Below are positions 1-6,318 of a DNA stretch of 6,318 bases, piece after piece. The translations under genes and the position numbers were made by a program. Source of the DNA: Clostridia bacterium (GTDB lineage Bacteria; Bacillota; Clostridia; Christensenellales; Aristaeellaceae); contig JAFZLE010000376.1 of NCBI GenBank assembly GCA_017551645.1, positions 1-6,318 on the forward strand, in the 5' to 3' direction. Numbering within the stretch: the stretch's first letter is position 1; the number at the start of each line of letters is the position of its first letter. The notes beneath the pieces were generated by a model. The model did not search any database. It was not told where the DNA came from and saw nothing but the letters and a program-made list of their open reading frames with translations.

Positions 1-682
1 AGGCAACAACGTGACCAGGCTGCAGACCCGCCTCACCTACAAGGGCTATCTCAGCGCGGGCATAGACGGCGATTTCGGCAACATCACCCAGAGCGCGGTC
101 AAGCTTTATCAGAAGGTCGCCGGGCTTGAGGAAACAGGCGTGGCCGATTCTGCCACCCTGTCCAGCCTGTTCTCTTCCTCCGCTCCCAAGAACACCGGCG
201 CCGCCGTGAGCGGCTCCGGCAGCAGTTCTTCCGGCGGCAGCGCGTCTACCGGCAATTATTCCACCAACCCCAACGACGACCCCGCCAGCGGCACTGCCTC
301 AGCCAACATAGAGACCGTGATCACCCACGCCCTGCAGCAGCTGGGCAAGCCGTATATCTACGCCACTTCCGGCCCCAACAGCTACGACTGCTCCGGCTTC
401 ACCAGTTACTGTTACAGAAAGATAGGCATTTCTCTGGGCCGCAGCGCGTACGCCCAGGGCTACGGCAGGGGCACCAAGATAGAGAGCGTCAGCGAGCTCA
501 GGCGCGGCGACATCGTATGCATGAACACTATCACCGACTCTGACCTGAGCGACCACGTGGGCATATATCTGGGCGGAGGCAAGTTCATACACGCCTCCTC
601 AGCCGCGGGCAAGGTCATCATTTCCTCCATAACCAGCGGCTATTACAACCGGGTATTCTCCTGGGGCAGGAGGATAGTCTGA
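1..682 (+). CDS. NlpC/P60 cell-wall peptidase with peptidoglycan-binding domain (5' end missing)
   Basis: This is the 3' part of a gene for a peptidoglycan-cleaving cysteine peptidase that would act outside the membrane. The reading frame is open from the left edge. The codons before the GTG at 11 read Gly-Asn-Asn and continue the typical start of a PG_binding_1 repeat, so that GTG is an internal valine and the true start lies upstream. Counting from it, residues 1-55 are the peptidoglycan-binding domain (LQTRL, then DGDFGNITQSAVKLYQ). Residues 57-95 are a Ser/Gly/Asn-rich linker, and about 98-223 are NlpC/P60. The catalytic triad is visible: Cys127 in DCSGF, His182 in DHVGIYLG and His194 in FIHASS, so the enzyme should be active. 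By family it would cut stem-peptide bonds, often D-Glu to diamino acid, but the bond cannot be read here. Any signal peptide and further repeats lie off the window. The stop codon overlaps the next start, suggesting coupling. Confidence 0.93.
   Translation, partial: GNNVTRLQTRLTYKGYLSAGIDGDFGNITQSAVKLYQKVAGLEETGVADSATLSSLFSSSAPKNTGAAVSGSGSSSSGGSASTGNYSTNPNDDPASGTASANIETVITHALQQLGKPYIYATSGPNSYDCSGFTSYCYRKIGISLGRSAYAQGYGRGTKIESVSELRRGDIVCMNTITDSDLSDHVGIYLGGGKFIHASSAAGKVIISSITSGYYNRVFSWGRRIV
668..673 (+). promoter_or_regulatory. Shine-Dalgarno site of the HAD-thymidylate kinase gene
   Basis: AGGAGG lies inside the last codons of the upstream peptidase gene, 8 bases before the ATG at 682. The stop and start overlap as TGATG, an arrangement typical of translational coupling. 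The strong site supports 682 as the start of the fusion gene. Confidence 0.85.
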
Positions 683-1977
683 TGCCCCTTAAGTTCAGGC
701 AGGTAATATTCGACCTTGACGGCACCATAACCCGTTCCGCGCCGGGCATCTGCGCTTCCGCCGCTTACGCCGTGAGCAAAATGGGGTTCCCCGCGCTGTC
801 CGACGATAAGCTGCTGGAGTTCGTGGGCCCGCCCCTGCGGGACAGCTTTACGCGCCTGTGCGGCATGAACGACGAGGAATCCGTCCGGGCGACCGCCCTG
901 TTCAGGGAACGTCACGCGGTCATAGGCTGGAAAGAAGCCTCCGTCTATCCCGGTATCTACGAGCTTATATATTCCCTCAGGCGTGAAGGCGCGCTGATAA
1001 CCCTGGCGTCTTCCAAATCCAAGGGCCTGTGCGTGAAAACCCTGGAGTATTTCGGGCTCCTGCCGTTTTTTGACGAAGTCGTCGCTCCCAACGAAAACAA
1101 CGCGCATATCGTCACAAAGCGTGAACTGATCACTTCCGCGCTCAAAACGGACAAGGCGGACGCCTGCATGGTGGGCGACCGCCGCTTTGACATTGAGGGT
1201 GCCCGTCAGGCGGGCGTGTATTCCATAGCCGCCGGCTACGGCTACGGTTCCGCGGAAGAGCTTACATCATGCGGACCCGACGCCATCGCGCGGGATCCTG
1301 CCGATCTAAGGACCCTGCTGCTGGGAAACGCGCCTCGCATGCCGGGGTTCTTTATTACCCTTGAAGGCTCGGACGGCTGCGGCAAGACCACTCAGAGCCG
1401 CCTGCTGAAGACTTATCTGGAAACGCTGGGGCTCGACGTGGTCGCCACACGCGAGCCGGGCGGCTGCCCCATTTCCGAGCGTATCCGGGGCGTGCTGCTG
1501 GACGTGAGCAGTATGGGCATGACGGACGAGTGCGAAGCGCTTTTGTTCGCCGCCGCCCGGCAGCAGCACATACATGACACCATACTCCCCGCGCTTGAGC
1601 AGGGCAAGATCGTGCTGTGCGACCGCTTCGCCGACTCCTCCATAGCTTATCAGGGTTACGGCAGGGGGCTGGGGGACTGGGTCAGGCAGATAAACGAGCG
1701 TGCCCTTCAAAAGTGCACTCCCCAGCTGACCGTCGTGTTCGACATCAGTCCGGACGAGGCGCTCAAGCGCAGGCTCGGCGAGCAGGCCGCGGACCGCATC
1801 GAGCTTTCCAGGGAGGCGCTGCAGCGGCGCGTATACGAAGCGTTCATAGCTCTGTGCGAAAGCGGGGAGAAACGCTATAAACGCCTGGATGCCACCGGTT
1901 CGCCGGAACAAATATTCGAGGATCTGCGCCAAACTACAGTAAGACTGTTAACAAGTCCCACCGGGGAGGTAGAGTAA
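682..1977 (+). CDS. tmk: HAD-family phosphatase fused to thymidylate kinase (dTMP kinase)
   Basis: This 431-residue cytoplasmic protein has two complete enzyme domains. Residues 1-217 are a HAD hydrolase of the phosphoglycolate phosphatase/5'-nucleotidase-like group: Asp11 and Asp13 in DLDGT (nucleophile and acid/base), a motif II Ser near 110 (ASSKS), probable motif III Lys146, and Asp166/Asp170 in VGDRRFDIEGA. VGPPLRDSF and YGYGS also fit this group. Residues 220-431 are thymidylate kinase, which makes dTDP from dTMP and ATP: P-loop GSDGCGKTT (229-237, Lys235), REPGG (257-261), DRFADSSIAYQG (314-325) and a DRIE segment near the LID. Each half has about the normal length of its stand-alone family and all key motifs are present, so both may be active. 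The join is only a few residues long. An ATG at 1339 begins the kinase half but has no good ribosome site nearby, so one fused product is favoured. The phosphatase substrate is unknown. The next gene starts immediately after this stop codon. Confidence 0.93.
   Translation: MPLKFRQVIFDLDGTITRSAPGICASAAYAVSKMGFPALSDDKLLEFVGPPLRDSFTRLCGMNDEESVRATALFRERHAVIGWKEASVYPGIYELIYSLRREGALITLASSKSKGLCVKTLEYFGLLPFFDEVVAPNENNAHIVTKRELITSALKTDKADACMVGDRRFDIEGARQAGVYSIAAGYGYGSAEELTSCGPDAIARDPADLRTLLLGNAPRMPGFFITLEGSDGCGKTTQSRLLKTYLETLGLDVVATREPGGCPISERIRGVLLDVSSMGMTDECEALLFAAARQQHIHDTILPALEQGKIVLCDRFADSSIAYQGYGRGLGDWVRQINERALQKCTPQLTVVFDISPDEALKRRLGEQAADRIELSREALQRRVYEAFIALCESGEKRYKRLDATGSPEQIFEDLRQTTVRLLTSPTGEVE
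1965..1969 (+). promoter_or_regulatory. Shine-Dalgarno site of the zinc-ribbon/kinase-like membrane protein gene
   Basis: GGAGG lies in the last codons of the tmk fusion gene, 8 bases before the ATG at 1978. The TAA stop (1975-1977) directly abuts that ATG. This fixes the start and implies co-translation with the gene upstream. Confidence 0.85.
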
Positions 1978-4900
1978 ATGAAGCAAAAATGCTGGAATTG
2001 TTTTAAACCGACAGGGGCCGACGGAATATGTCCCAGCTGCGGCTACGACAACGCCTCCGCCGACAACGGCGGCGCCGTAAAAGCGGGCACGCTGCTGGCG
2101 TCACGTTACCTGGTAGGACGCCTTAAAAGCTCAGACGGCGAGATGAATGTCTACAACGGCTATGACACCGATAAGGAAGCCAGGCGCAGGCTGCTGGAGT
2201 TCTGCCCCGAAAGGCACTGCCAAAGGCTGGAGGACGGCACTCTCGCGGTCAAGCCCGGCCATGAAGATGCGTACAAGCGTGCGCTCGGTCTGGCTGTGGA
2301 AGAGCTTGAAGAATCCGAAGACAAAAAATACACTGCCTTCACCGCCGGCGGCACCACCTGGTTCGTCGAGCGGAAAAAGGCGGCGCCCAAAGCCGCTCCC
2401 GAGCCCGAGGAAGAGTTGGTGGAGAACCCGTTCAGCGGCAAGCTGCCCGCGATCATCATCGCCGGCGTTATAATCATCGGCCTCATCTATCTGGCTGTCA
2501 GGCTGCTGGGCGGAGGCCCTAAGGATGATCCCACAACTCAGGACGTCACTCCCACTCCCACCGCTGTTTCGCAGAACATATCCTGGCTGCCCGACGTAAG
2601 CCCCACTCCCACCCCCTACGTGTGGAGCGAGCCTACGCAGAATACCAGCATAAAGTATGCGGACTGGATGGCGCAGCCCGGCGATACTTCTTCCACCAAG
2701 CCCACCGCCACTCCCTTCACGCCCACTCCCACGCCATATAACATGTGGGACGAACTGCAGCACGAGATCGATTCCACCTGGGGCAGCATGACGCCCACTC
2801 CCGCACCCACGCGCGGGACCGTGTCAAAGAATTCTGACCCGGAACTGATCCGCGACCTGCAGTGGCAGCTGATACAGCTGGGCTGGCTGGATATAAACGG
2901 CGCGACCGGCGTGTACGACGCCGCCACCGTCAATGCTGTCAAAGCGTTCCAGAACTATATGAACAGCACCTTTAACGCCGGCCTCACCGTGGACGGCATA
3001 TGCGGCGCCAAGACGTTCAGATACCTGGACAATTACGAGATAGCAGTAAAGCCCACTCCGGGCGTCACTCCTTCCCCCACTCCCGAAGCCTATGTAATAG
3101 ACAAGAATTCCTCGCCGCTTGAGATACGCGAGCTGCAGCTGCTTTTGGCCGCGAACGGCTGGTATTCCGGCGAAGCCAACGGCAACTATGACGCCGCCAC
3201 CATGGAAGCGGTGCTGCAGTTCCAGGCATACGTCAACTCCTCCACCGGAGTCAGGTACGTGAACGAGACCGGTTACGCGGACGAGCATACCATACTGCTG
3301 CTCAGGTGGGGCGAGTTCGTAAAGCCCCAGCTGACCCCCACTCCCACGCCCGTGCCCACTCCTACCGCCGTCGCCGACCCGTATGACGAAAGCGACCAGA
3401 TGGTCGAGCTGTTCGAGCCCGCGGACATAATCGTGAGCGCCGAGGGGTACGTGCCCGTATACGAGAGCGCCAGCGAGCAGAGCCGCGTGCTGGGCACCGT
3501 GTCCCACTCAAGCCGCCTTATGATGCTGGCGAGCAGCCCGAACTGGGCAATGGTGGCCTCCTCCAGAGGGCAGACCGGCTTCATGCGCCTGTGCGATATA
3601 GAGATACAGAATCCCTCTGCCCCGGATTCCGGCGAGGGCTTCTCCATAAACGAAAACTCCTCTGCCGAAGACATCAAGTCCCTTCAGGAGCTGCTGATCG
3701 CACAGGGCTGGCTGAGCGGGACCGCCGACGGGGTATACGGCAATCAGACCCGAGGCGCGGTACGCGCGTTCCAGGCTTACGTCAACTCCGTTGAAGGCGA
3801 AGGCCGGCTTTCCGTAAGCGGCGTCGCGGACGGCGACACGCTGGACCTGCTGCTGGAAGGCAGATACCTGAATCCCGCGGTACAGCCTACCGCTTCCGAC
3901 GAGATAGTGTTTACCGAGGTGTTCGAGACCCTGTACGTCAGGGCCAAGGCCAACGGCACCGCGCTGTACGACAGGCCGGATATCAACTATCCCAGGTGGA
4001 ACGTGTCCAACACGGCCGAATACCTGTTGAGCGCAACGGGCGGAGAGTGGCTCAAGATACTCAATCCCGCCAACCAGTTCGTGGCCTACGGGCTTAAGGA
4101 CGAGTTTGACGTGTACTCCAAGCAGTCGCAGGCGACGGCAACCCCCACGCCTGTACCGACCTCCACTCCGACCCACACGCCCGAGCCCACTTCTCAGCCC
4201 ACAGCGGAACCCACAGCAGAGCCTACGGAAGAACCGACGCCCACGCCAGAACCTACGTCGGAGCCCACTCCGGAACCCACCGCTTATGACGAACCCACGC
4301 CTACGCCCGAAACCACCGTCACGCCCGAGCCCACGCCCGCGGAGAATTTCGTGACCGTGTCCGAGGGACTGGTATACGCGCAGGTGAGCGCCGATTCCGC
4401 GATACTGTACGATACGTTTGACGAAACGTCAGGCTATCCCATCGCCGTGCTGGAAAACGGCAGTATTTACGAAGTCACCGAGTACTCCGAGAACTGGGTG
4501 CACATAATCTACGGCGAGACGGACGGCTACGTGCTCAAAAACGCGGTCGTAAGGGTGAGCGCGCCTCCGACCGCCACCGACACGCCCGAGCCTACCGAAG
4601 CGCCCACCGCGGAGCCGACGGAAGAACCGACTCCCACGCCCGAGCCGACGCCCGAGCCGACTCCGGAACCTACGCCCACACCCGAGCCGACTCCCGAGCC
4701 CACTCCGGAGCCTACTCCCACGCCAGAACCAACGCCCGAGCCGACGCCCGAACCCACTCCGGAACCCACGCCCACGCCCGAGCCGACGCCCGAACCCACT
4801 CCGGAGCCTACGCCCACGCCCGAACCGACGCCCGAGCCTACTCCGGAACCCACACCCGAGCCGGAAGACGTATACGACACCATGTGGGTATACGATCCCG

Positions 4901-5184
4901 TACTGGTGCGTGCCTTCCAGGATGCGCTTATCAACGCCGGATGGCTCGACGATGCCGTGAGGTTCTCCGACAGCGGCGAATACGGCACGCTGACCGACCA
5001 GACCTACCAGGCGATAAGCGATCTGCAGCAATACGCGTACGAACACATGCTGCCCGGCGCATCTGAGATGCAGCCGGTAGCGGACGAAAACGGCAGCTTC
5101 GTTGACGGCTTCGGCCAGTATTACCCGATAGATGAAGCCACATACAACTTCATCATGAACGATCCCCCGTCAAAGCCCTTATAA
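1978..5184 (+). CDS. Membrane protein: zinc ribbon, degenerate kinase N-lobe, outer peptidoglycan-binding and SH3-like domains
   Basis: This is a 1068-residue single-pass membrane protein of unassigned function. The cytoplasmic part starts with a zinc ribbon, Cys5-x2-Cys8 and Cys18-x2-Cys21 (CPSCGY). Residues 37-134 resemble the N-lobe of the bacterial Ser/Thr kinases that often follow such ribbons ([13 protein letters not shown]; then LLEFCPE where kinases have the VAIKEYFP type), but the glycine loop and catalytic Lys are absent and no C-lobe follows. One membrane helix spans about 158-177, preceded by acidic and followed by Pro/Thr-rich sequence. The outer part has peptidoglycan-binding domains at about 283-351, 375-443 and 557-630, with a diverged fourth at 973-1059. 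SH3-like segments lie at about 486-543, 647-713 and 792-860, the second being the weakest. Pro-Thr-Glu linkers separate them. There is no catalytic wall-hydrolase motif. I infer a wall-binding sensor or scaffold with a regulatory cytoplasmic head. It is the last gene of the operon, followed by a terminator. Confidence 0.88.
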   Translation: MKQKCWNCFKPTGADGICPSCGYDNASADNGGAVKAGTLLASRYLVGRLKSSDGEMNVYNGYDTDKEARRRLLEFCPERHCQRLEDGTLAVKPGHEDAYKRALGLAVEELEESEDKKYTAFTAGGTTWFVERKKAAPKAAPEPEEELVENPFSGKLPAIIIAGVIIIGLIYLAVRLLGGGPKDDPTTQDVTPTPTAVSQNISWLPDVSPTPTPYVWSEPTQNTSIKYADWMAQPGDTSSTKPTATPFTPTPTPYNMWDELQHEIDSTWGSMTPTPAPTRGTVSKNSDPELIRDLQWQLIQLGWLDINGATGVYDAATVNAVKAFQNYMNSTFNAGLTVDGICGAKTFRYLDNYEIAVKPTPGVTPSPTPEAYVIDKNSSPLEIRELQLLLAANGWYSGEANGNYDAATMEAVLQFQAYVNSSTGVRYVNETGYADEHTILLLRWGEFVKPQLTPTPTPVPTPTAVADPYDESDQMVELFEPADIIVSAEGYVPVYESASEQSRVLGTVSHSSRLMMLASSPNWAMVASSRGQTGFMRLCDIEIQNPSAPDSGEGFSINENSSAEDIKSLQELLIAQGWLSGTADGVYGNQTRGAVRAFQAYVNSVEGEGRLSVSGVADGDTLDLLLEGRYLNPAVQPTASDEIVFTEVFETLYVRAKANGTALYDRPDINYPRWNVSNTAEYLLSATGGEWLKILNPANQFVAYGLKDEFDVYSKQSQATATPTPVPTSTPTHTPEPTSQPTAEPTAEPTEEPTPTPEPTSEPTPEPTAYDEPTPTPETTVTPEPTPAENFVTVSEGLVYAQVSADSAILYDTFDETSGYPIAVLENGSIYEVTEYSENWVHIIYGETDGYVLKNAVVRVSAPPTATDTPEPTEAPTAEPTEEPTPTPEPTPEPTPEPTPTPEPTPEPTPEPTPTPEPTPEPTPEPTPEPTPTPEPTPEPTPEPTPTPEPTPEPTPEPTPEPEDVYDTMWVYDPVLVRAFQDALINAGWLDDAVRFSDSGEYGTLTDQTYQAISDLQQYAYEHMLPGASEMQPVADENGSFVDGFGQYYPIDEATYNFIMNDPPSKPL
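2824..3867 (+). repeat. Three dispersed copies of an extended peptidoglycan-binding domain
   Basis: The copies encode residues 283-351, 375-443 and 557-630 of the membrane protein (about 2824-3030, 3100-3306 and 3646-3867). Each opens with a shared leader (N-S-S/D, then I-R/K-x-LQ, then GW), followed by a G-x-Y-(D/G)-x-x-T core and FQ-x-Y-(V/M)-N. After this comes an insertion of about 10-15 residues before the final helix. The similarity is at protein level and the DNA copies have diverged. An SH3-like segment separates copies 2 and 3. A more distant fourth copy lies near the C-terminus at about 4894-5154. Confidence 0.75.
4138..4338 (+). repeat. Irregular Pro-Thr-Glu linker
   Basis: This encodes residues 721-787, a low-complexity chain of [17 protein letters not shown] and PTPEPT blocks joining the second and third SH3-like segments. 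It has the same composition as the long repeat at 4627-4860 but no regular period. It is likely an extended, flexible spacer within or through the wall. Confidence 0.75.
4627..4860 (+). repeat. Higher-order PTPE tandem repeat (42-bp units)
   Basis: This encodes residues 884-961 as five in-frame units, each starting PTPTPE and continuing with PTPE steps, of lengths 14, 14, 18, 14 and 18 residues. Units 3 and 5 carry one extra PTPE. The basic step is 12 bases and the dominant unit 42 bases. Synonymous codons vary within units, yet ACTCCGGAR recurs near the end of every unit, which supports unit-level duplication. The array forms a stiff or extended spacer between the third SH3-like segment and the C-terminal domain. 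Confidence 0.9.
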
Positions 5185-5194
5185 ACAAACTTTA

Positions 5195-5226
5195 CCGCCC
5201 TGTCCAGACGGACAGGGCGGTTTTTT
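5195..5226 (+). terminator. Intrinsic terminator after the three-gene operon
   Basis: A perfect 11-bp GC-rich stem (CCGCCCTGTCC at 5195-5205 paired with GGACAGGGCGG at 5210-5220) has a 4-base loop (AGAC) and is followed directly by six T residues. It starts 10 bases after the stop of the membrane protein gene. It separates this operon from the XpaC-family gene. Confidence 0.96.
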
Positions 5227-5266
5227 ATTCTGCGTCCCACTATATCACGCAATCAATAACCGCATC

Positions 5267-5298
5267 TTAACATATTATTCGCCGTAAAGTGGTATAAT
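5267..5298 (+). promoter_or_regulatory. Extended -10 promoter of the XpaC-family gene
   Basis: TATAAT at 5293-5298 is a perfect -10 hexamer preceded by TG one base away (TGGTATAAT), an extended -10 element. A TTAACA at 5267-5272 resembles a -35 box, but the 20-base spacing is long, so the extended -10 probably carries most of the recognition. Transcription would start near 5305, leaving a leader of about 25 bases. This fits vegetative sigma-A type recognition. Confidence 0.82.
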
Positions 5299-5319
5299 AA
5301 AGGGTGATATCGTTTGATT

Positions 5320-5324
5320 GGGAG
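5320..5324 (+). promoter_or_regulatory. Shine-Dalgarno site of the XpaC-family gene
   Basis: GGGAG lies 6 bases before the ATG at 5331. Another ATG at 5327 is out of frame and reaches a stop within a few codons, so 5331 is the supported start. Confidence 0.7.
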
Positions 5325-5330
5325 CAATGA

Positions 5331-6314
5331 ATGAGCCAATACAATAACGCCGGTCAGAACAACGCCGATAACAACGACAGCTTCAAGCTGGACGGCGGTC
5401 TTATAGTCAATTTCCTGATGCTGTTTATCCCCGGACTGCGCTTTTTCGGGGCCATCTGGCTGTACAGGCGCTTAAAGAAGCAGTTCAGAGGCAAGAAGTC
5501 CGGCTCCGGATGGACGCTGATCCCCACCCTGCTGTTCGCTTTCTACGCGCTTTCCGAATTCAGCGCCGGCGCGTACCTGTGGCCGCTGTCTCTGGTGGCG
5601 CTGATCGCCGTAGCAGCCACGATGATCTTCCGCAGCTTCAGCAACAAATCAGACGACGTGTACGCGTTCCTGCACGGCAGGGACGCATGCTATGTGTCCA
5701 CCCTGGCCAGCGCGCTCAACATGTCCGACGCCCAGGTCATGACCTGCGTGCGCCAGCTTAAGCGCAAGGGCAAGCTGCCCCAGACCACGTATATCGACAA
5801 ATCCCGGGGCCTTATCGTGCTCACGCCCAACGGCCGGCCGGCGGAAGACGAAGTGCGCCAGAGGAGCGCACCGCGTCCCGACAAATCCACGCATCCCGAA
5901 CCCGAGATCGACACCTACGACAAGATCCTGCTGCAGATCCGCACGCTCAACGACCGGATAATGGACAAGACCATGTCCGACAAGATCTACCACATAGAGG
6001 CCACTACCGCCTCCATATTCTACGTGGTAAAGAGCAAGCCCGAGCGCGAAAAGGAGATACAGAGCTTTCTGGAATACTACCTGCCCGCCACGCTCAAGCT
6101 TCTGAGCAGGTACGCAGAGCTTGAAAAGCAGAACAACAATAACAGCATGAGCATACGCAACTCCATGCTCAATATCGAAGGCGCGATGGACAAGGTAGTG
6201 GAGGGCTTCGACACCCAATTGGACAAGCTGTACAAGAGCGACGCCATCGACATCACCAACGACATAAACGTGCTGGAAAAGATGATGCGCATGGAAGGCC
6301 TGAACGGCAAATAG
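5331..6314 (+). CDS. xpaC: XpaC-family membrane protein with winged-helix-like insertion
   Basis: This 327-residue protein begins with a polar Asn-rich N-terminus and hydrophobic segments at about 24-45, 62-75 and 79-100 (two or three membrane passes), with a basic loop at 46-57 (RRLKKQFRGKK). Residues about 108-172 look like a winged helix: a helical stretch with VSTLASALNMSDAQVMTCV, then a wing strand TYIDKSRGLIVLT. A charged Pro-rich link follows. Residues about 197-327 match the XpaC family (5-bromo-4-chloroindolyl phosphate hydrolysis protein) as I know it: IRTLNDRI, then KPEREKEIQSFLEYYLP, then LLSRYAELE, and a C-terminal VLEKMMRMEG. The family has no established biochemical role despite its name, and in Bacillus it sits beside telA/yaaN. 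The gene has its own promoter and no strong terminator before the window edge, so an operon continuing to the right is likely. The family call is from recall of the motif pattern. Confidence 0.8.
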   Translation: MSQYNNAGQNNADNNDSFKLDGGLIVNFLMLFIPGLRFFGAIWLYRRLKKQFRGKKSGSGWTLIPTLLFAFYALSEFSAGAYLWPLSLVALIAVAATMIFRSFSNKSDDVYAFLHGRDACYVSTLASALNMSDAQVMTCVRQLKRKGKLPQTTYIDKSRGLIVLTPNGRPAEDEVRQRSAPRPDKSTHPEPEIDTYDKILLQIRTLNDRIMDKTMSDKIYHIEATTASIFYVVKSKPEREKEIQSFLEYYLPATLKLLSRYAELEKQNNNNSMSIRNSMLNIEGAMDKVVEGFDTQLDKLYKSDAIDITNDINVLEKMMRMEGLNGK

Positions 6315-6318
6315 ACCA

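Noticed and set aside
11..13. GTG as the start codon of the NlpC/P60 gene
   Set aside because: The frame is open to the left edge, the preceding Gly-Asn-Asn and this Val fit the beginning of the peptidoglycan-binding repeat, and a secreted enzyme would need a signal peptide that is not visible.
1339..1977. A separate thymidylate kinase gene starting at the internal ATG
   Set aside because: No ribosome site lies 5-12 bases upstream, and the frame is continuous with the HAD domain from a well-supported start at 682. A minor internal start cannot be excluded.
1978..2379. An active Ser/Thr kinase, or a pseudogene of one
   Set aside because: No catalytic loop, DFG or C-lobe is present, so it is not an active kinase. 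The frame is intact for 1068 residues with well-formed later domains, so it is not a decayed pseudogene either.
4627..4860. CRISPR or non-coding tandem array
   Set aside because: There are no unique spacers, the period is in frame, and synonymous variation preserves the encoded PTPE pattern.
4527..4988. Long minus-strand frame coding a Gly-Val-Gly-Ser repeat protein
   Set aside because: It is the mirror of the PTPE codons (no stops possible in that composition), has no ribosome site, and lies wholly inside a well-supported gene.
4429..5046. Second long minus-strand frame rich in Arg and Gly across the same repeat
   Set aside because: It is also a by-product of the GC-rich repeat on the other strand, with no recognisable domain or ribosome site.
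5327..5329. Alternative ATG just before the XpaC-family start
   Set aside because: It is out of frame and reaches a stop after six codons.

Overview
All four genes in this window lie on the + strand. The DNA is GC-rich, but ATA (Ile) and AGG (Arg) codons are used freely, Shine-Dalgarno sites are strong, and the intergenic DNA is AT-rich. A zinc-ribbon/kinase-like membrane protein, NlpC/P60 and peptidoglycan-binding proteins, Pro-Thr-Glu linkers and an XpaC-family gene point to a Firmicute, most likely a GC-rich and perhaps uncultured gut-type member of the Clostridia. This placement is an inference from gene content, not from a phylogenetic marker.

Layout: (1) Bases 1-682 hold the 3' end of a gene for a secreted or surface cell-wall peptidase, with a peptidoglycan-binding domain, a Ser/Gly linker and an NlpC/P60 catalytic domain. 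(2) Bases 682-1977 encode an unusual single-chain fusion of a HAD-family phosphatase and a complete thymidylate kinase. It overlaps gene 1 by one base (TGATG). (3) Bases 1978-5184 encode a 1068-residue single-pass membrane protein that starts directly after the stop codon of gene 2. Its cytoplasmic part is a zinc ribbon plus what looks like only the N-lobe of a protein kinase, without the glycine loop and catalytic lysine. Its outer part carries peptidoglycan-binding domains and SH3-like modules separated by long Pro-Thr-Glu linkers. (4) A perfect 11-bp hairpin with a T tract ends this operon at 5195-5226. (5) A separate promoter with an extended -10 element drives a membrane-anchored XpaC-family protein (5331-6314) that carries an apparent winged-helix domain between its membrane segments and its XpaC domain.

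Genes 1-3 look like one translationally coupled operon that mixes cell-wall remodelling and wall sensing or binding (genes 1 and 3) with nucleotide metabolism (gene 2). Gene 4 is a separate transcription unit, and by family precedent a telA-like gene may follow beyond the right edge. The most noteworthy items are the phosphatase-kinase fusion, the kinase N-lobe remnant on a wall-binding membrane protein, and the winged-helix insertion in the XpaC-like protein.
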